A stretch of DNA of 64,000 nucleotides. It comes from Pseudoflavonifractor sp. AF19-9AC. Lineage in GTDB: Bacteria > Bacillota > Clostridia > Oscillospirales > Oscillospiraceae. The position numbers and the translations under genes were made by a program. Shown here in pieces: positions 1 to 7,680 of this stretch; within the stretch, counting starts at the first letter, position 1; each line of letters opens with the position of its first letter. The notes under the pieces are model-generated. The model was not told the DNA's origin. It made no database searches and worked only from the letters and a program-made list of their open reading frames with translations. The DNA is taken from contig NZ_QUGI01000002.1 in NCBI RefSeq assembly GCF_003478995.1, forward strand, positions 359,263 through 423,262, read 5' to 3'.

Positions 1-1
1 T

Positions 2-586
2 CCGGCCTTTGACGACCGGGCGGCCAACATCTACCACGCCCTGCTCTATTCCCGGGACACGGAAGAGCTCCCCCAGAGCTTTCTGGATGCCATCTTCCAC
101 ACCCAGCCGCCCCTGTCCGCCGGGGAGCAGAAGGAGAACTTCCGGGGCGCTCTGGTGGAGGCCCTGGGGGAGGAGTGCCACATGGACGTGCTCCAGACGC
201 TCCACCAGCAGCTGGCCGAACGGGTGGAGGAGCACAAGCAGAGCAAGGACCCGGAGCCTCTGGCCATGACGGCGGGGGAGATCGCGGGCATTCTGGAGGA
301 CTGCGGGGTCTCCCAGCCCCACGCCGAGGCCTTCCGGGAGATCTGTACCCAGCAGTTTGGCCCCGACGCCGCCCTCCAGCCGGGCAACCTCATCAACACC
401 AAGAAGGTGGAGCTCAAGACCACCCAGGCCACCATCTCCCTGGATCCCGAGACCTGTTCCATGGTTCAGGAGCGAATCATCGACGGTCGACGGTACCTGC
501 TCATCCCGGTGGGGGAGGGGCTGGAGCTCAACGGCCTGCCCATCCGGGTAAAGCGCCCGGGGCAGGAGCCAAGCGCAAATACATAA
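2..586 (+). CDS. DUF4317 family protein, C-terminal part (5' end outside window)
   Basis: The reading frame is open from base 2, so the gene enters from the left edge; an internal ATG at 155 is only an in-frame methionine. The visible 194 residues start with FDDRAANIYHALLYSRDT and end with a segment reading VQERIIDGRRYLLIPVGEG, which I recognise as the C-terminal half of the DUF4317 family common in Clostridia. No biochemical function is established for this family. No signal peptide or membrane segment is visible in this part. An intrinsic terminator follows directly, so it ends its transcription unit. Family call fairly sure, function unknown. Confidence 0.75.
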   Translation, partial: PAFDDRAANIYHALLYSRDTEELPQSFLDAIFHTQPPLSAGEQKENFRGALVEALGEECHMDVLQTLHQQLAERVEEHKQSKDPEPLAMTAGEIAGILEDCGVSQPHAEAFREICTQQFGPDAALQPGNLINTKKVELKTTQATISLDPETCSMVQERIIDGRRYLLIPVGEGLELNGLPIRVKRPGQEPSANT

Positions 587-590
587 ATAC

Positions 591-634
591 AAAAAGAGCC
601 TCTCTTTTCTGACGAGAAGAGAGGCTCTTTTTTA
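591..634 (+). terminator. Rho-independent terminator after the DUF4317 gene
   Basis: Inverted repeat GAGCCTCTCTT / AAGAGAGGCTC with a short loop, preceded by an A-run and followed by TTTTTT; it would work in both directions. Confidence 0.9.
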
Positions 635-897
635 TTGCGTGCAGGCCGCAAGCTCTCCTATGTGGGATGCATAAACTTATTTTGGGGAGATCGACCGTCC
701 CGGTTACATATGGAGGTAATTTTGCATTTCCCCCTTTTAGTTCCTTCGTTTTTCACGACACGCTTTTGAATTGTCTCTCTTTTTTTGCTCGATTTTTGTT
801 CTTTTTTGTCGAAAATATCCCCTAAGTTTCCCCATTTTCTCTCTTTAGCGAAATAGACTTTTTTGCACATGCATTTTTGCCTTTGTGGACACGCCAA

Positions 898-991
898 GAA
901 ACGTTTCATTTTTGCCACTTTTTGTTTTGAACAAAATGATCAAAAGTATGTGCCCATTTTCCCTTGAATTGTGTGCATTTTTTATTATAAT
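898..991 (+). promoter_or_regulatory. Putative promoter and operators of the PTS operon
   Basis: The 455-nt AT-rich gap 635-1089 holds no gene. It contains TTGAAT (964-969), a 16-nt spacer and a perfect TATAAT (986-991), about 100 nt before the EIIB start. Upstream lie a perfect 10-bp palindrome GAAACGTTTC (898-907) and an inverted repeat TTTTGTT-TTG-AACAAAA (920-936). Either could bind the PRD activator encoded at 7681 or, for the first, a CcpA-like repressor; this assignment is inference. Confidence 0.6.
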
Positions 992-1089
992 AATCAAAAA
1001 AGAACAGTCGAGGAGGTGTACAATTTATAGACCACGGCAAAATGTGGTAATTCATTTCAAGCAACAAGGATCAGAAAGGATGGAACGGA

Positions 1090-1386
1090 ATGAAGGTATT
1101 AGCAGTTTGCGGATTGGGCATTGGCTCCAGTATCATTTTGAAAATCAATGTTGGCAAGGTGCTGGATGAGCTGGGTGTGAAAGATTACAGTCTGGATGTG
1201 GCAGATATCGGTTCTGCCCAGTCCATTCACTTCGACCTGGCTGTCACCTCAGTCGAGCTTGCCGGCATCTTGAGCAAGAACATGAAGGACGAAGACAAGT
1301 TCCGTGTGCTGGCAATCAGCAACTTCGTAGACAAGAACGAGATGAAGGAAAAGGTAAAGGCCTGTTTGGAGCAGCTTGGCGTTTAA
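1090..1386 (+). CDS. PTS EIIB component, ascorbate/galactitol type
   Basis: A 98-residue soluble EIIB. The phospho-acceptor cysteine is C7 in VCGLGIGSS, the P-loop-like signature of the SgaB/UlaB/GatB class. It would take phosphate from EIIA and pass it to the substrate entering through EIIC. It is the first gene of the operon, 61 nt before the EIIC gene, preceded by a GAAAGGATGG-type ribosome-binding site. Substrate cannot be read from the sequence; the companion EIIC is of UlaA type and the downstream enzymes suggest a sugar acid, lactone or related acid. Confidence 0.88.
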   Translation: MKVLAVCGLGIGSSIILKINVGKVLDELGVKDYSLDVADIGSAQSIHFDLAVTSVELAGILSKNMKDEDKFRVLAISNFVDKNEMKEKVKACLEQLGV

Positions 1387-1447
1387 CGGCGAGGCGTGCA
1401 TCCAAGGAGGCGGTTTGAATTTCATTTTAAGAAAGGCTGGGAAATAA

Positions 1448-2737
1448 ATGGAAATCCTATGGGGCATTATCAATAACTTTTTGACAGACTCCACCATCTT
1501 GATTGGCCTGGTCGTTCTACTGGGTCTGATCATTCAGGGCAAGAAACTGGACCAGATCATCATCGGCACCATGAAGGCCATCATGGGCATCATCATTCTG
1601 AACACCGGTGCCGGAGTGATGTCAGGCGTTATCACTAACTATCTCTCTCCTCTGCTGATGGAGTCCTTTAACATCGAAGGACTGGTTCCCATGACCACCT
1701 CGGTGGTGGCCATCGCAACCGAGCAGTACGGTGCCACCGTTGCTTACATCATCGTGGGCGCATTTATCATCAACCTGCTGCTGGCCCGCTTCACTCCCTT
1801 CAAGTTTATCTTCCTGGCCGGCCACCACTTCCTCTATGTGGCCAGTGCCATGACCATTTCCATGGCCTGCGCCGGCGTGGGCGGCGTGCCTGCAGTGGTA
1901 ATCGGTTCCGTCATCGCCGGTATCCTCTATACCATCCTCCCCGCCATCAACCAGAAGTCCATGGACGAAATCACCGGCGGTCAGCCCCTGGCTCTGGGCC
2001 ACTTCGGCGCCACCGGATACTGGCTGGCAGGCCAGGCGGGCAAGCTGTTCAAGGGCAGCAAGGATAAGAGCACCGAGAACATGAAGCTGCCCAAGGGCCT
2101 CGCCTTTGCCAAGGAGACGGTGTGTGCGGTGGCAGTGGTCATGTTCATCATGCTCACCATCTGCACCGTGGTGGTAGGCTCCGACTACCTCCACGAGGAG
2201 CTGGGCGTCACCCAGGCTGCGGCCACCTTCGTTATCACTCAGAGCATTACCTTCGGTGCCGGCCTGACCATTCTTCTCCAGGGCATCCGTATGATGGTCT
2301 CCGAGATCCTCTCCGCCTTTGAAGGCATTGCCTCCAAGGTGGTCCCCAACGCTCTGCCCGCTCTGGACGTCCCCGTGGTGTTCCCCTACGCCCCCAACGC
2401 GGTTCTCATCGGCTTCCTGTCCGCCACCATCGCCGGCGTGTGCTGCTCCATCCTGTTCAGCTTTGCTGTCGGCGTGTTCGTGGTTCCCCCGGTCATTGAG
2501 TTCTTCTTCATGGGCGGTGCCGGCGGTGTGTTCGGCAACCGCACCGGCGGTGTCAAGGGCGCCATCCTGGGTGGCGCCATCAACGGCATTCTCTTTATCA
2601 TTCTCCCCTGGGTCTACTTCACTGCTTGCAACGGAATCCTCGGTCCCTACAACGTCACCGTGGTGGATCCGGACTTCGTGTGGGCCGGCCTGCTGGCCCT
2701 GGCGGCAGCGATTGGCGTAGGCGGTCTGGGTGGTTAA
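1448..2737 (+). CDS. PTS EIIC permease, SgaT/UlaA-like
   Basis: A 429-residue polytopic membrane protein beginning MEILWGIINNFLTD and rich in glycine-containing hydrophobic helices (about 10-11). The central AGHHFLYVASAM region and the GGVFGNRTGG loop near residue 365 fit the ascorbate-type EIIC superfamily, whose fold differs from glucose-type EIICs. It forms the membrane channel of the PTS with the EIIB at 1090 and EIIA at 5175. UlaA homologues import L-ascorbate, but many relatives have unknown substrates, and the classical ascorbate genes (ulaD, ulaE, ulaF, ulaG) are not here. Confidence 0.85.
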   Translation: MEILWGIINNFLTDSTILIGLVVLLGLIIQGKKLDQIIIGTMKAIMGIIILNTGAGVMSGVITNYLSPLLMESFNIEGLVPMTTSVVAIATEQYGATVAYIIVGAFIINLLLARFTPFKFIFLAGHHFLYVASAMTISMACAGVGGVPAVVIGSVIAGILYTILPAINQKSMDEITGGQPLALGHFGATGYWLAGQAGKLFKGSKDKSTENMKLPKGLAFAKETVCAVAVVMFIMLTICTVVVGSDYLHEELGVTQAAATFVITQSITFGAGLTILLQGIRMMVSEILSAFEGIASKVVPNALPALDVPVVFPYAPNAVLIGFLSATIAGVCCSILFSFAVGVFVVPPVIEFFFMGGAGGVFGNRTGGVKGAILGGAINGILFIILPWVYFTACNGILGPYNVTVVDPDFVWAGLLALAAAIGVGGLGG

Positions 2738-2741
2738 GACC

Positions 2742-3377
2742 ATGAAACTTCTGGACATCACCCAAACCTACGAACCGGGTATGCAGCATTACCCCAGCAT
2801 CCCGGACTTCCACCTGGAGTGGGTCCGCCACTACGATAAGGGCAGCGGAATGGCCCTCTCCCGCTTCACAACCACCAGCCATCTGGGCACCCATATCGAC
2901 GCACCCTACCACTTTCTTTCCCAGGGGGCCCGCACCATTGATCTCCCTCTGGAAACCCTGTGCGGACCGGCCCAGGTGGTGGATGCCCGGGGACTGCCCT
3001 GTATCACCCGGGACGTGCTGGCCGGCTGTGATATCCATACCCCACGTCTGATTTTTCTCACAGACAACACCCGTCTGCTGAAGGAATCGGACTCCTTTGA
3101 AAACGTTTATTTTACGCCGGATGCCTGTGACTATCTGTCCCAGGCGGGGGTTCAGCTGGTAGGCATCGACTATTTCAGCGTGGATCCCAAGGGCGACAAG
3201 AGCCGTTCGGCTCATCTGCCTCTGCTCAGCAGCGGCATCATCATTCTGGAGGCCGTCCAGCTGGACGGCGTGGCCCCAGGCGATTACGAGCTGTGGTGTC
3301 TGCCTCTGAAAATCGCAGAGGTGGAGGGAGCTCCCTGCCGGGCAATCCTGCGGACGAAGGAGGAACTTCCTGTATGA
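2742..3377 (+). CDS. Cyclase-family hydrolase (kynurenine formamidase-like)
   Basis: A 211-residue protein of the cyclase family (Pfam PF04199). The metal-binding signature HLGTHIDAPYH is intact near residue 48, and a second part (GIDYFSVD) is present. Family members are Mn/Zn-dependent amidohydrolases or lactone-opening enzymes such as N-formylkynurenine formamidase and isatin hydrolase. Starting at ATG 2742 (MKLLDITQTYEPG) avoids the GTG at 2730 that overlaps the EIIC stop. The gene sits inside a PTS operon, so its substrate is probably the imported phosphorylated compound or a derivative, not formylkynurenine; that is inference. It overlaps the next gene by ATGA. Confidence 0.78.
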   Translation: MKLLDITQTYEPGMQHYPSIPDFHLEWVRHYDKGSGMALSRFTTTSHLGTHIDAPYHFLSQGARTIDLPLETLCGPAQVVDARGLPCITRDVLAGCDIHTPRLIFLTDNTRLLKESDSFENVYFTPDACDYLSQAGVQLVGIDYFSVDPKGDKSRSAHLPLLSSGIIILEAVQLDGVAPGDYELWCLPLKIAEVEGAPCRAILRTKEELPV

Positions 3378-4249
3378 AGGTATTGGTAACCGGAGCGTCG
3401 GGCCTGCTGGGCTGGGACATCGCAGATGCCTTTCAGGCCGCCGGCCACACGGTAAAGCGGCTTTTGGGGCGTCGGGATGTGAACATCCTGGACACCAAGG
3501 CAGTTGCCGACTGTGTCAGCTCCTTTGCCCCGGACCTTGTGGTCCATGCTGCGGGCTACCGGGATCTGGACGACATGGAGCAGCACCCCCACGAGGGCTA
3601 CGCCATCAACACCCTGGGCACCTGGAACATGACCCTGGCCTGCCGTGCCACCAACTGCAAGCTGATTTACATCAGCAGCGACACGGTGTTTGACGGAGAA
3701 AAAACGGACGGCTACCACGAGTTTGATACGCCCTGCCCCGTCAACGTGTACGGCAAGAGCAAGCTGGCCGCCGAACAGGTCATCCGCTCCCTGTGGGAGA
3801 AGCACTTTATCGTACGCACCGCCCTGCTCTTCGGCTATAAAGGGCACCGGGAGAACAGCTTTATCTTCCACATCGTGGATGAGCTGACCGCCGGACGCAG
3901 CATCTCGGCCAGCGAGGACCAGATCTGCTGTCCCTCCTACACCGCCGACCTGGCCAAGGCTCTGGTGGAGCTGGGCCAGACAGAGTGGTACGGCACCTAT
4001 CATCTGACCAATTCGGGAACGGCCTCCCGCTGTGACATCAGCCGGGCGGTGGCCCGCCTGGCCGGTCTGGACCCGGAGATGGTAAAGCCGGCCAAGGCCT
4101 CCTCCACCAAGATTGCCCGCCGGGCCAAAAATACGGTCTTCCGCTCCCTGGCCTGGCCCGCAGCCTTCGGCTATGAGCTCCCCCCCTGGGAGGAAGCGCT
4201 GGAGCGCTGCTGGAAGGAAAGCCAGGAACAGGAGGCGAGCACCCCGTGA
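3374..4249 (+). CDS. NAD(P)-dependent short-chain reductase, RmlD-like
   Basis: A 291-residue extended short-chain dehydrogenase. The N-terminal Rossmann motif TGASGLLG (residues 6-13) and the catalytic YGKSK (Y126, K130) are visible, and the layout resembles dTDP-4-dehydrorhamnose reductase (RmlD) and its catabolic relatives. No other nucleotide-sugar gene is nearby, so a role in rhamnose synthesis is unlikely; it more plausibly oxidises or reduces a carbonyl of the imported substrate. The start is ATG 3374, translationally coupled (ATGA) to the cyclase gene, and the stop overlaps the next gene (GTGA). Confidence 0.75.
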   Translation: MKVLVTGASGLLGWDIADAFQAAGHTVKRLLGRRDVNILDTKAVADCVSSFAPDLVVHAAGYRDLDDMEQHPHEGYAINTLGTWNMTLACRATNCKLIYISSDTVFDGEKTDGYHEFDTPCPVNVYGKSKLAAEQVIRSLWEKHFIVRTALLFGYKGHRENSFIFHIVDELTAGRSISASEDQICCPSYTADLAKALVELGQTEWYGTYHLTNSGTASRCDISRAVARLAGLDPEMVKPAKASSTKIARRAKNTVFRSLAWPAAFGYELPPWEEALERCWKESQEQEASTP

Positions 4250-5160
4250 AGACGGTACTGGTGGCCTCCAAAACCTGCCGTGCCATCGCTCCCGCAGAGG
4301 AACTGATTGCCCGGTTTGCCCAGGCCGGCCTGCAGGCTGAGCTTGGCAGTCTGGCCGACCGTCCGGATTGTCTGGAGCGCTGTGACGCCGTGGTGCTGGG
4401 CACCGAGATCATGGACGAAACACGGCTGCGAGCAGGAAAAAACCTGAAGCTGGTGTGCAAATTCGGCGTTGGTCTGGACAACATCGACCAGGCCGCCGCC
4501 CAGACTCTGGGAATCGCCGTACGAAATCTCCCCGCCGTCAATTCCGGCGCGGTGGCCGAGCTGGCCTTCGGACTGATGCTCACCCTGGCCCGCCGCATCG
4601 CAGAAGGGGACCGGGCCGTCCGCAGCGGCGCCTGGCCCCGTCTGGTGGGAACCACGCTCCGGGGCAAGACCCTGGGGATTCTGGGCACCGGAGCCATCGG
4701 CAGCACCCTGGCCCGTCTCTCCTCCGGCTTTGGGATGAAGCTCCTGGGCTATGACGCCATGGAGAATCCCGCGTTCCTGTCGGCGGGAGGGGCGTACGCT
4801 CCGCTGGATCAGGTGCTGGCTCAGGCCGACTTTGTCTCCGTACATCTGCCCCTCAACGATGCCACCCGCAACTGCATCGGTGCACGGGAGCTGGGGCTCA
4901 TGAAGCCCACCGCCATTCTCATCAACACCGCGCGGGGCGGTCTGGTGGACGAAGCTGCTTTGGAGGAAGCCCTCCGGGCCGGCCGTCTGGCCGGGGCGGG
5001 GCTGGATGTTCTGGCCCACGAGCCCCCCTCCGAAAGCCCGCTTCTGGGCATGGAGCAGGTCATCTGCACCCCCCACATCGCCGCCTATGACGACGCCACG
5101 CTCCGCCACATGCTGGAGCGCTGTATCGAGACGCTGACCGACTTTTTGAATGAGAAATAG
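4246..5160 (+). CDS. D-isomer-specific 2-hydroxyacid dehydrogenase
   Basis: A 304-residue NAD-dependent enzyme of the phosphoglycerate/glyoxylate dehydrogenase family. Visible are the nucleotide-binding GTGAIGSTLA, the catalytic arginine R230 in NTARGG, the glutamate E259 in AHEPP and the histidine H277 in TPHIAA, so the active site is complete. It lacks the C-terminal ACT domain of serine-pathway SerA, which fits a catabolic 2-keto/2-hydroxyacid role in this operon. The GTG start at 4246 overlaps the preceding stop (GTGA). Confidence 0.85.
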   Translation: MKTVLVASKTCRAIAPAEELIARFAQAGLQAELGSLADRPDCLERCDAVVLGTEIMDETRLRAGKNLKLVCKFGVGLDNIDQAAAQTLGIAVRNLPAVNSGAVAELAFGLMLTLARRIAEGDRAVRSGAWPRLVGTTLRGKTLGILGTGAIGSTLARLSSGFGMKLLGYDAMENPAFLSAGGAYAPLDQVLAQADFVSVHLPLNDATRNCIGARELGLMKPTAILINTARGGLVDEAALEEALRAGRLAGAGLDVLAHEPPSESPLLGMEQVICTPHIAAYDDATLRHMLERCIETLTDFLNEK

Positions 5161-5174
5161 GATGTGAAGCATAC

Positions 5175-5636
5175 ATGCTTACAAGCTTATTAACCAAAGA
5201 AACCATCGCCCTCCAGGTGGAGGCGGAGGACTGGATGGACGCCATCCGGAAATCAGCCCGTCCCCTGCTGGAGAACGGGTCCATTGAACCCCGCTACATT
5301 GACAGCATGATTCAGGCGGTTAAGGACCTGGGTCCCTACATCGCCATTGCGCCCGGTGTGGCCATTGCCCACGCCAAGCCGGAGCAGGGTGTGGTGCGCA
5401 TGGGGATGTCCCTGGCCACCCTGAAGCACCCCGTTTCCTTTGGAAACACGGCCAACGATCCCATTCGTCTGGTACTGACCCTGGCGGCCCAGGACCATGA
5501 CGCCCATCTTAACGCCATGGGCGACATGGTGGAGCTGCTGGGCAGCCCGGACCGATTCCAGCGTATTCTGGATGCCCAACAGGTGGACGAAGTCTGTGCC
5601 TGCCTGAAGGAATGTGAACAGGAGGCAGAAGCATGA
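5175..5636 (+). CDS. PTS EIIA component, fructose/mannitol-ascorbate type
   Basis: A 153-residue EIIA of the mannitol/fructose (PTS_EIIA_2) fold. The phosphorylatable histidine is H66 in GVAIAHAKPE. It accepts phosphate from HPr, presumably the one encoded at 9844, and passes it to EIIB (1090). Its sequence resembles the EIIA-like domain at the C-terminus of the PRD regulator in the same operon (shared GAIEPxYIxxMI and VAxAHA motifs), which is typical where that domain senses transport activity. The stop overlaps the next start by ATGA. Confidence 0.88.
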   Translation: MLTSLLTKETIALQVEAEDWMDAIRKSARPLLENGSIEPRYIDSMIQAVKDLGPYIAIAPGVAIAHAKPEQGVVRMGMSLATLKHPVSFGNTANDPIRLVLTLAAQDHDAHLNAMGDMVELLGSPDRFQRILDAQQVDEVCACLKECEQEAEA

Positions 5637-6628
5637 CCGTTACCAAAACTCTGGACGAAATTCGTTCCTACGTCACTCAGATTCTTCAGACAAAGGGCGT
5701 TCCCCCCGAGGCCTGCCAGACCGTGGCGGACAGCCTGGCCTACGCCGATGGCCGGGGCACCCGCTCCCATGGTCTCAACATGCTCAGCGCCTATCTGGAG
5801 CGCATTGACGCCGGAGGAATTGACGTCGCCGCCGTCCCTCAGGTGGTGCGGGAAGACGCCTGCACCCTCTGTCTGGATGCCAAAAACGGCTTCGGCCAGG
5901 TGGGCGTCCAGGCTCTGGTGGACGGGCTGCTGAAAAAGGCGGAACAGTCCGGTGTGGTCTGCGGCAGCGTGCGCAGCCTGAACCACTGCGGCGCTCTGGC
6001 CTACTATACCGAGCAGTGCGCCCGGCAGGGGTACATTGCGTTCCTGTTTGTCAATGCCAATCCCACCGTCGCCCCCTTCGGCGGCATGGAAGCTACCCTG
6101 GGCACCAACCCCATGTCCGTGGCGCTGCCCAACGGCGACCTGCCCATTCTTCTGGACATGGCCTCCAGCGCGGTGGCCAAGGCCAAAATTTACCAAGCCG
6201 CCAAGCTGGGCCAGAAAATCGATCCCTCCTGGGCGCTGGACCAGGAAGGAAACCCCACCGACGATCCTCAGAAAGCCATCTCCGGTGTGCTCACCTCCAT
6301 GGCCGGCCCCAAGGGCTACGGCATTGCTCTGGTGGTGGAGGCGCTGGCCGGCGTGGTCAGCGGAGCAGGCATTACCAGTCAGGTCTCCTCGGTTCATAAG
6401 GGTCTGGACCGCGGCATGAACGCCGGCGGCTTCCTGATCCTGATCAATCCCAGTGCCTTCCTGTCCCCCGGGGACTACCGCCACCGTCTGGCTCAGCTGG
6501 TGGAGAGCGTCAAGTCCTGCAAGCCTCAGCCCGGCCGCGAGATCTTCCTGCCCGGTGAGATCGAGCACCGCAACCTGGCCAAGGCCAAGGCGGAGGGCGT
6601 CACCTACGACTCGGTTTTCTTCACCTGA
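5633..6628 (+). CDS. Ldh_2 (malate/L-lactate/ureidoglycolate) family dehydrogenase
   Basis: A 331-residue NAD(P)-dependent oxidoreductase of the Ldh_2/YlbC family (PF02615). The early GRGTRSHGLN segment carrying the catalytic histidine, the NPTVAPFGG loop and LLDMASSAVAKAKI are family hallmarks. Members include 2,3-diketo-L-gulonate reductase, sulfolactate dehydrogenase and delta-piperideine-carboxylate reductase, all acting on 2-keto/2-hydroxy acids. Next to an UlaA-type PTS the diketogulonate reductase branch is attractive but unproven. It starts at ATG 5633, coupled to the EIIA gene. Confidence 0.8.
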   Translation: MTVTKTLDEIRSYVTQILQTKGVPPEACQTVADSLAYADGRGTRSHGLNMLSAYLERIDAGGIDVAAVPQVVREDACTLCLDAKNGFGQVGVQALVDGLLKKAEQSGVVCGSVRSLNHCGALAYYTEQCARQGYIAFLFVNANPTVAPFGGMEATLGTNPMSVALPNGDLPILLDMASSAVAKAKIYQAAKLGQKIDPSWALDQEGNPTDDPQKAISGVLTSMAGPKGYGIALVVEALAGVVSGAGITSQVSSVHKGLDRGMNAGGFLILINPSAFLSPGDYRHRLAQLVESVKSCKPQPGREIFLPGEIEHRNLAKAKAEGVTYDSVFFT

Positions 6629-6694
6629 CCAGAACATTCTCTTTATTTACCCTGTGCGCAAAGTCCATTCACTATATAACTTGGAGGTATTATC

Positions 6695-7594
6695 ATGAAA
6701 GCAAAAGAATTTGTCGGCATTATTCCCCCCGCCCTGTCCTCCTTTGACAAGGACGGCAACATCTATGAGAAGGGCCTGCGGGAAAATATCCGCTTCATTC
6801 TGCCCTACGTGGACGGCCTGTATCCCATCGGCACTTACGGCTGCGGTCCCTGCATGGACCTGGACGAGCGCAAGCGGGTTTTGGAGATCATCCTGGACGA
6901 GGTCAACGGCAAGGTTCCCGTGGTGGCCCATGTAGGCACCGCCGACACCAAGACCACCTGTGAACTGGCCCGCCATGCCAAGGCGGCCGGCGCCGCCGGT
7001 GTGGGCGCCATCTCCCCCTACTACTCTCCCAACCTGCCCGAGGAGGCTCACTACCGCCACTTTGCCGCCCTTCTGGACGCGGTAAACGAGGAGGAGTTCC
7101 CCGTCTTCGTGTACAACAACAAGAACCTCTCCCAGAACGCCATCACCCCCAAGCTGCTGCGCCGTCTGGCTGAGCACGGCCTGCGGGGCTGCAAGGACAG
7201 CTCCTTCGACCTGGTGAACTACTACCAGTTCCACGAGGCCATCAAGGACATCCCCGATTTCAACCTCATCGTGGGCACCGAGGCCATTTTCGTATCCGCC
7301 TTTGATGCCGGCGCCACCGGCTGCGTGTGCGGCATGGCCAACATTTTCCCCGAGCTGATGCAGGACATCCGCCAGGCCTACCTGAAGGGCGATCGTGAGA
7401 AGGCCATGGCCGATCAGTACAAGATCCTGAAGCTGCGCGCCGTCACCAAGTCCGCCCCCACCGTGCCCATCATGCACGCCATTCTGGCCATGCGCGGCGT
7501 GGACTCCGGCCTGCCCCGCAGCCCCTACATTGAGATCAGCGACGAGCTGAAGGCCAGCGTCAAATCCAAGCTGGAGGAAATGGGCCTGCTGTGA
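6695..7594 (+). CDS. Dihydrodipicolinate synthase/N-acetylneuraminate lyase family aldolase
   Basis: A 299-residue class I aldolase of the DHDPS/NAL superfamily. The Schiff-base lysine is K167 in GCKDSS and the catalytic tyrosine Y140 lies in FVYNNKN; ISPYYSP is also typical. The usual GTTGE-type motif reads GTYGCG here, so substrate preference probably differs from DapA. In catabolic operons such enzymes split 2-keto-3-deoxy acids into pyruvate and an aldehyde, which fits the 2-ketoacid dehydrogenases upstream. It has its own TTGGAGG ribosome-binding site and is the last enzyme gene before the regulator. Confidence 0.82.
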   Translation: MKAKEFVGIIPPALSSFDKDGNIYEKGLRENIRFILPYVDGLYPIGTYGCGPCMDLDERKRVLEIILDEVNGKVPVVAHVGTADTKTTCELARHAKAAGAAGVGAISPYYSPNLPEEAHYRHFAALLDAVNEEEFPVFVYNNKNLSQNAITPKLLRRLAEHGLRGCKDSSFDLVNYYQFHEAIKDIPDFNLIVGTEAIFVSAFDAGATGCVCGMANIFPELMQDIRQAYLKGDREKAMADQYKILKLRAVTKSAPTVPIMHAILAMRGVDSGLPRSPYIEISDELKASVKSKLEEMGLL

Positions 7595-7680
7595 TACAAT
7601 AGCGGCATAGAGAAACACCGGGGCGGGTGGGAGCTTCCGGCCCTCCGTCCGCCCCCATCCCTCCGCCGGAGAGAACCGAG

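Noticed and set aside
898-907. GAAACGTTTC as a definite CcpA cre site
   Set aside because: It is a palindrome but too short and diverged from the usual cre consensus to assign; kept only as a possible operator.
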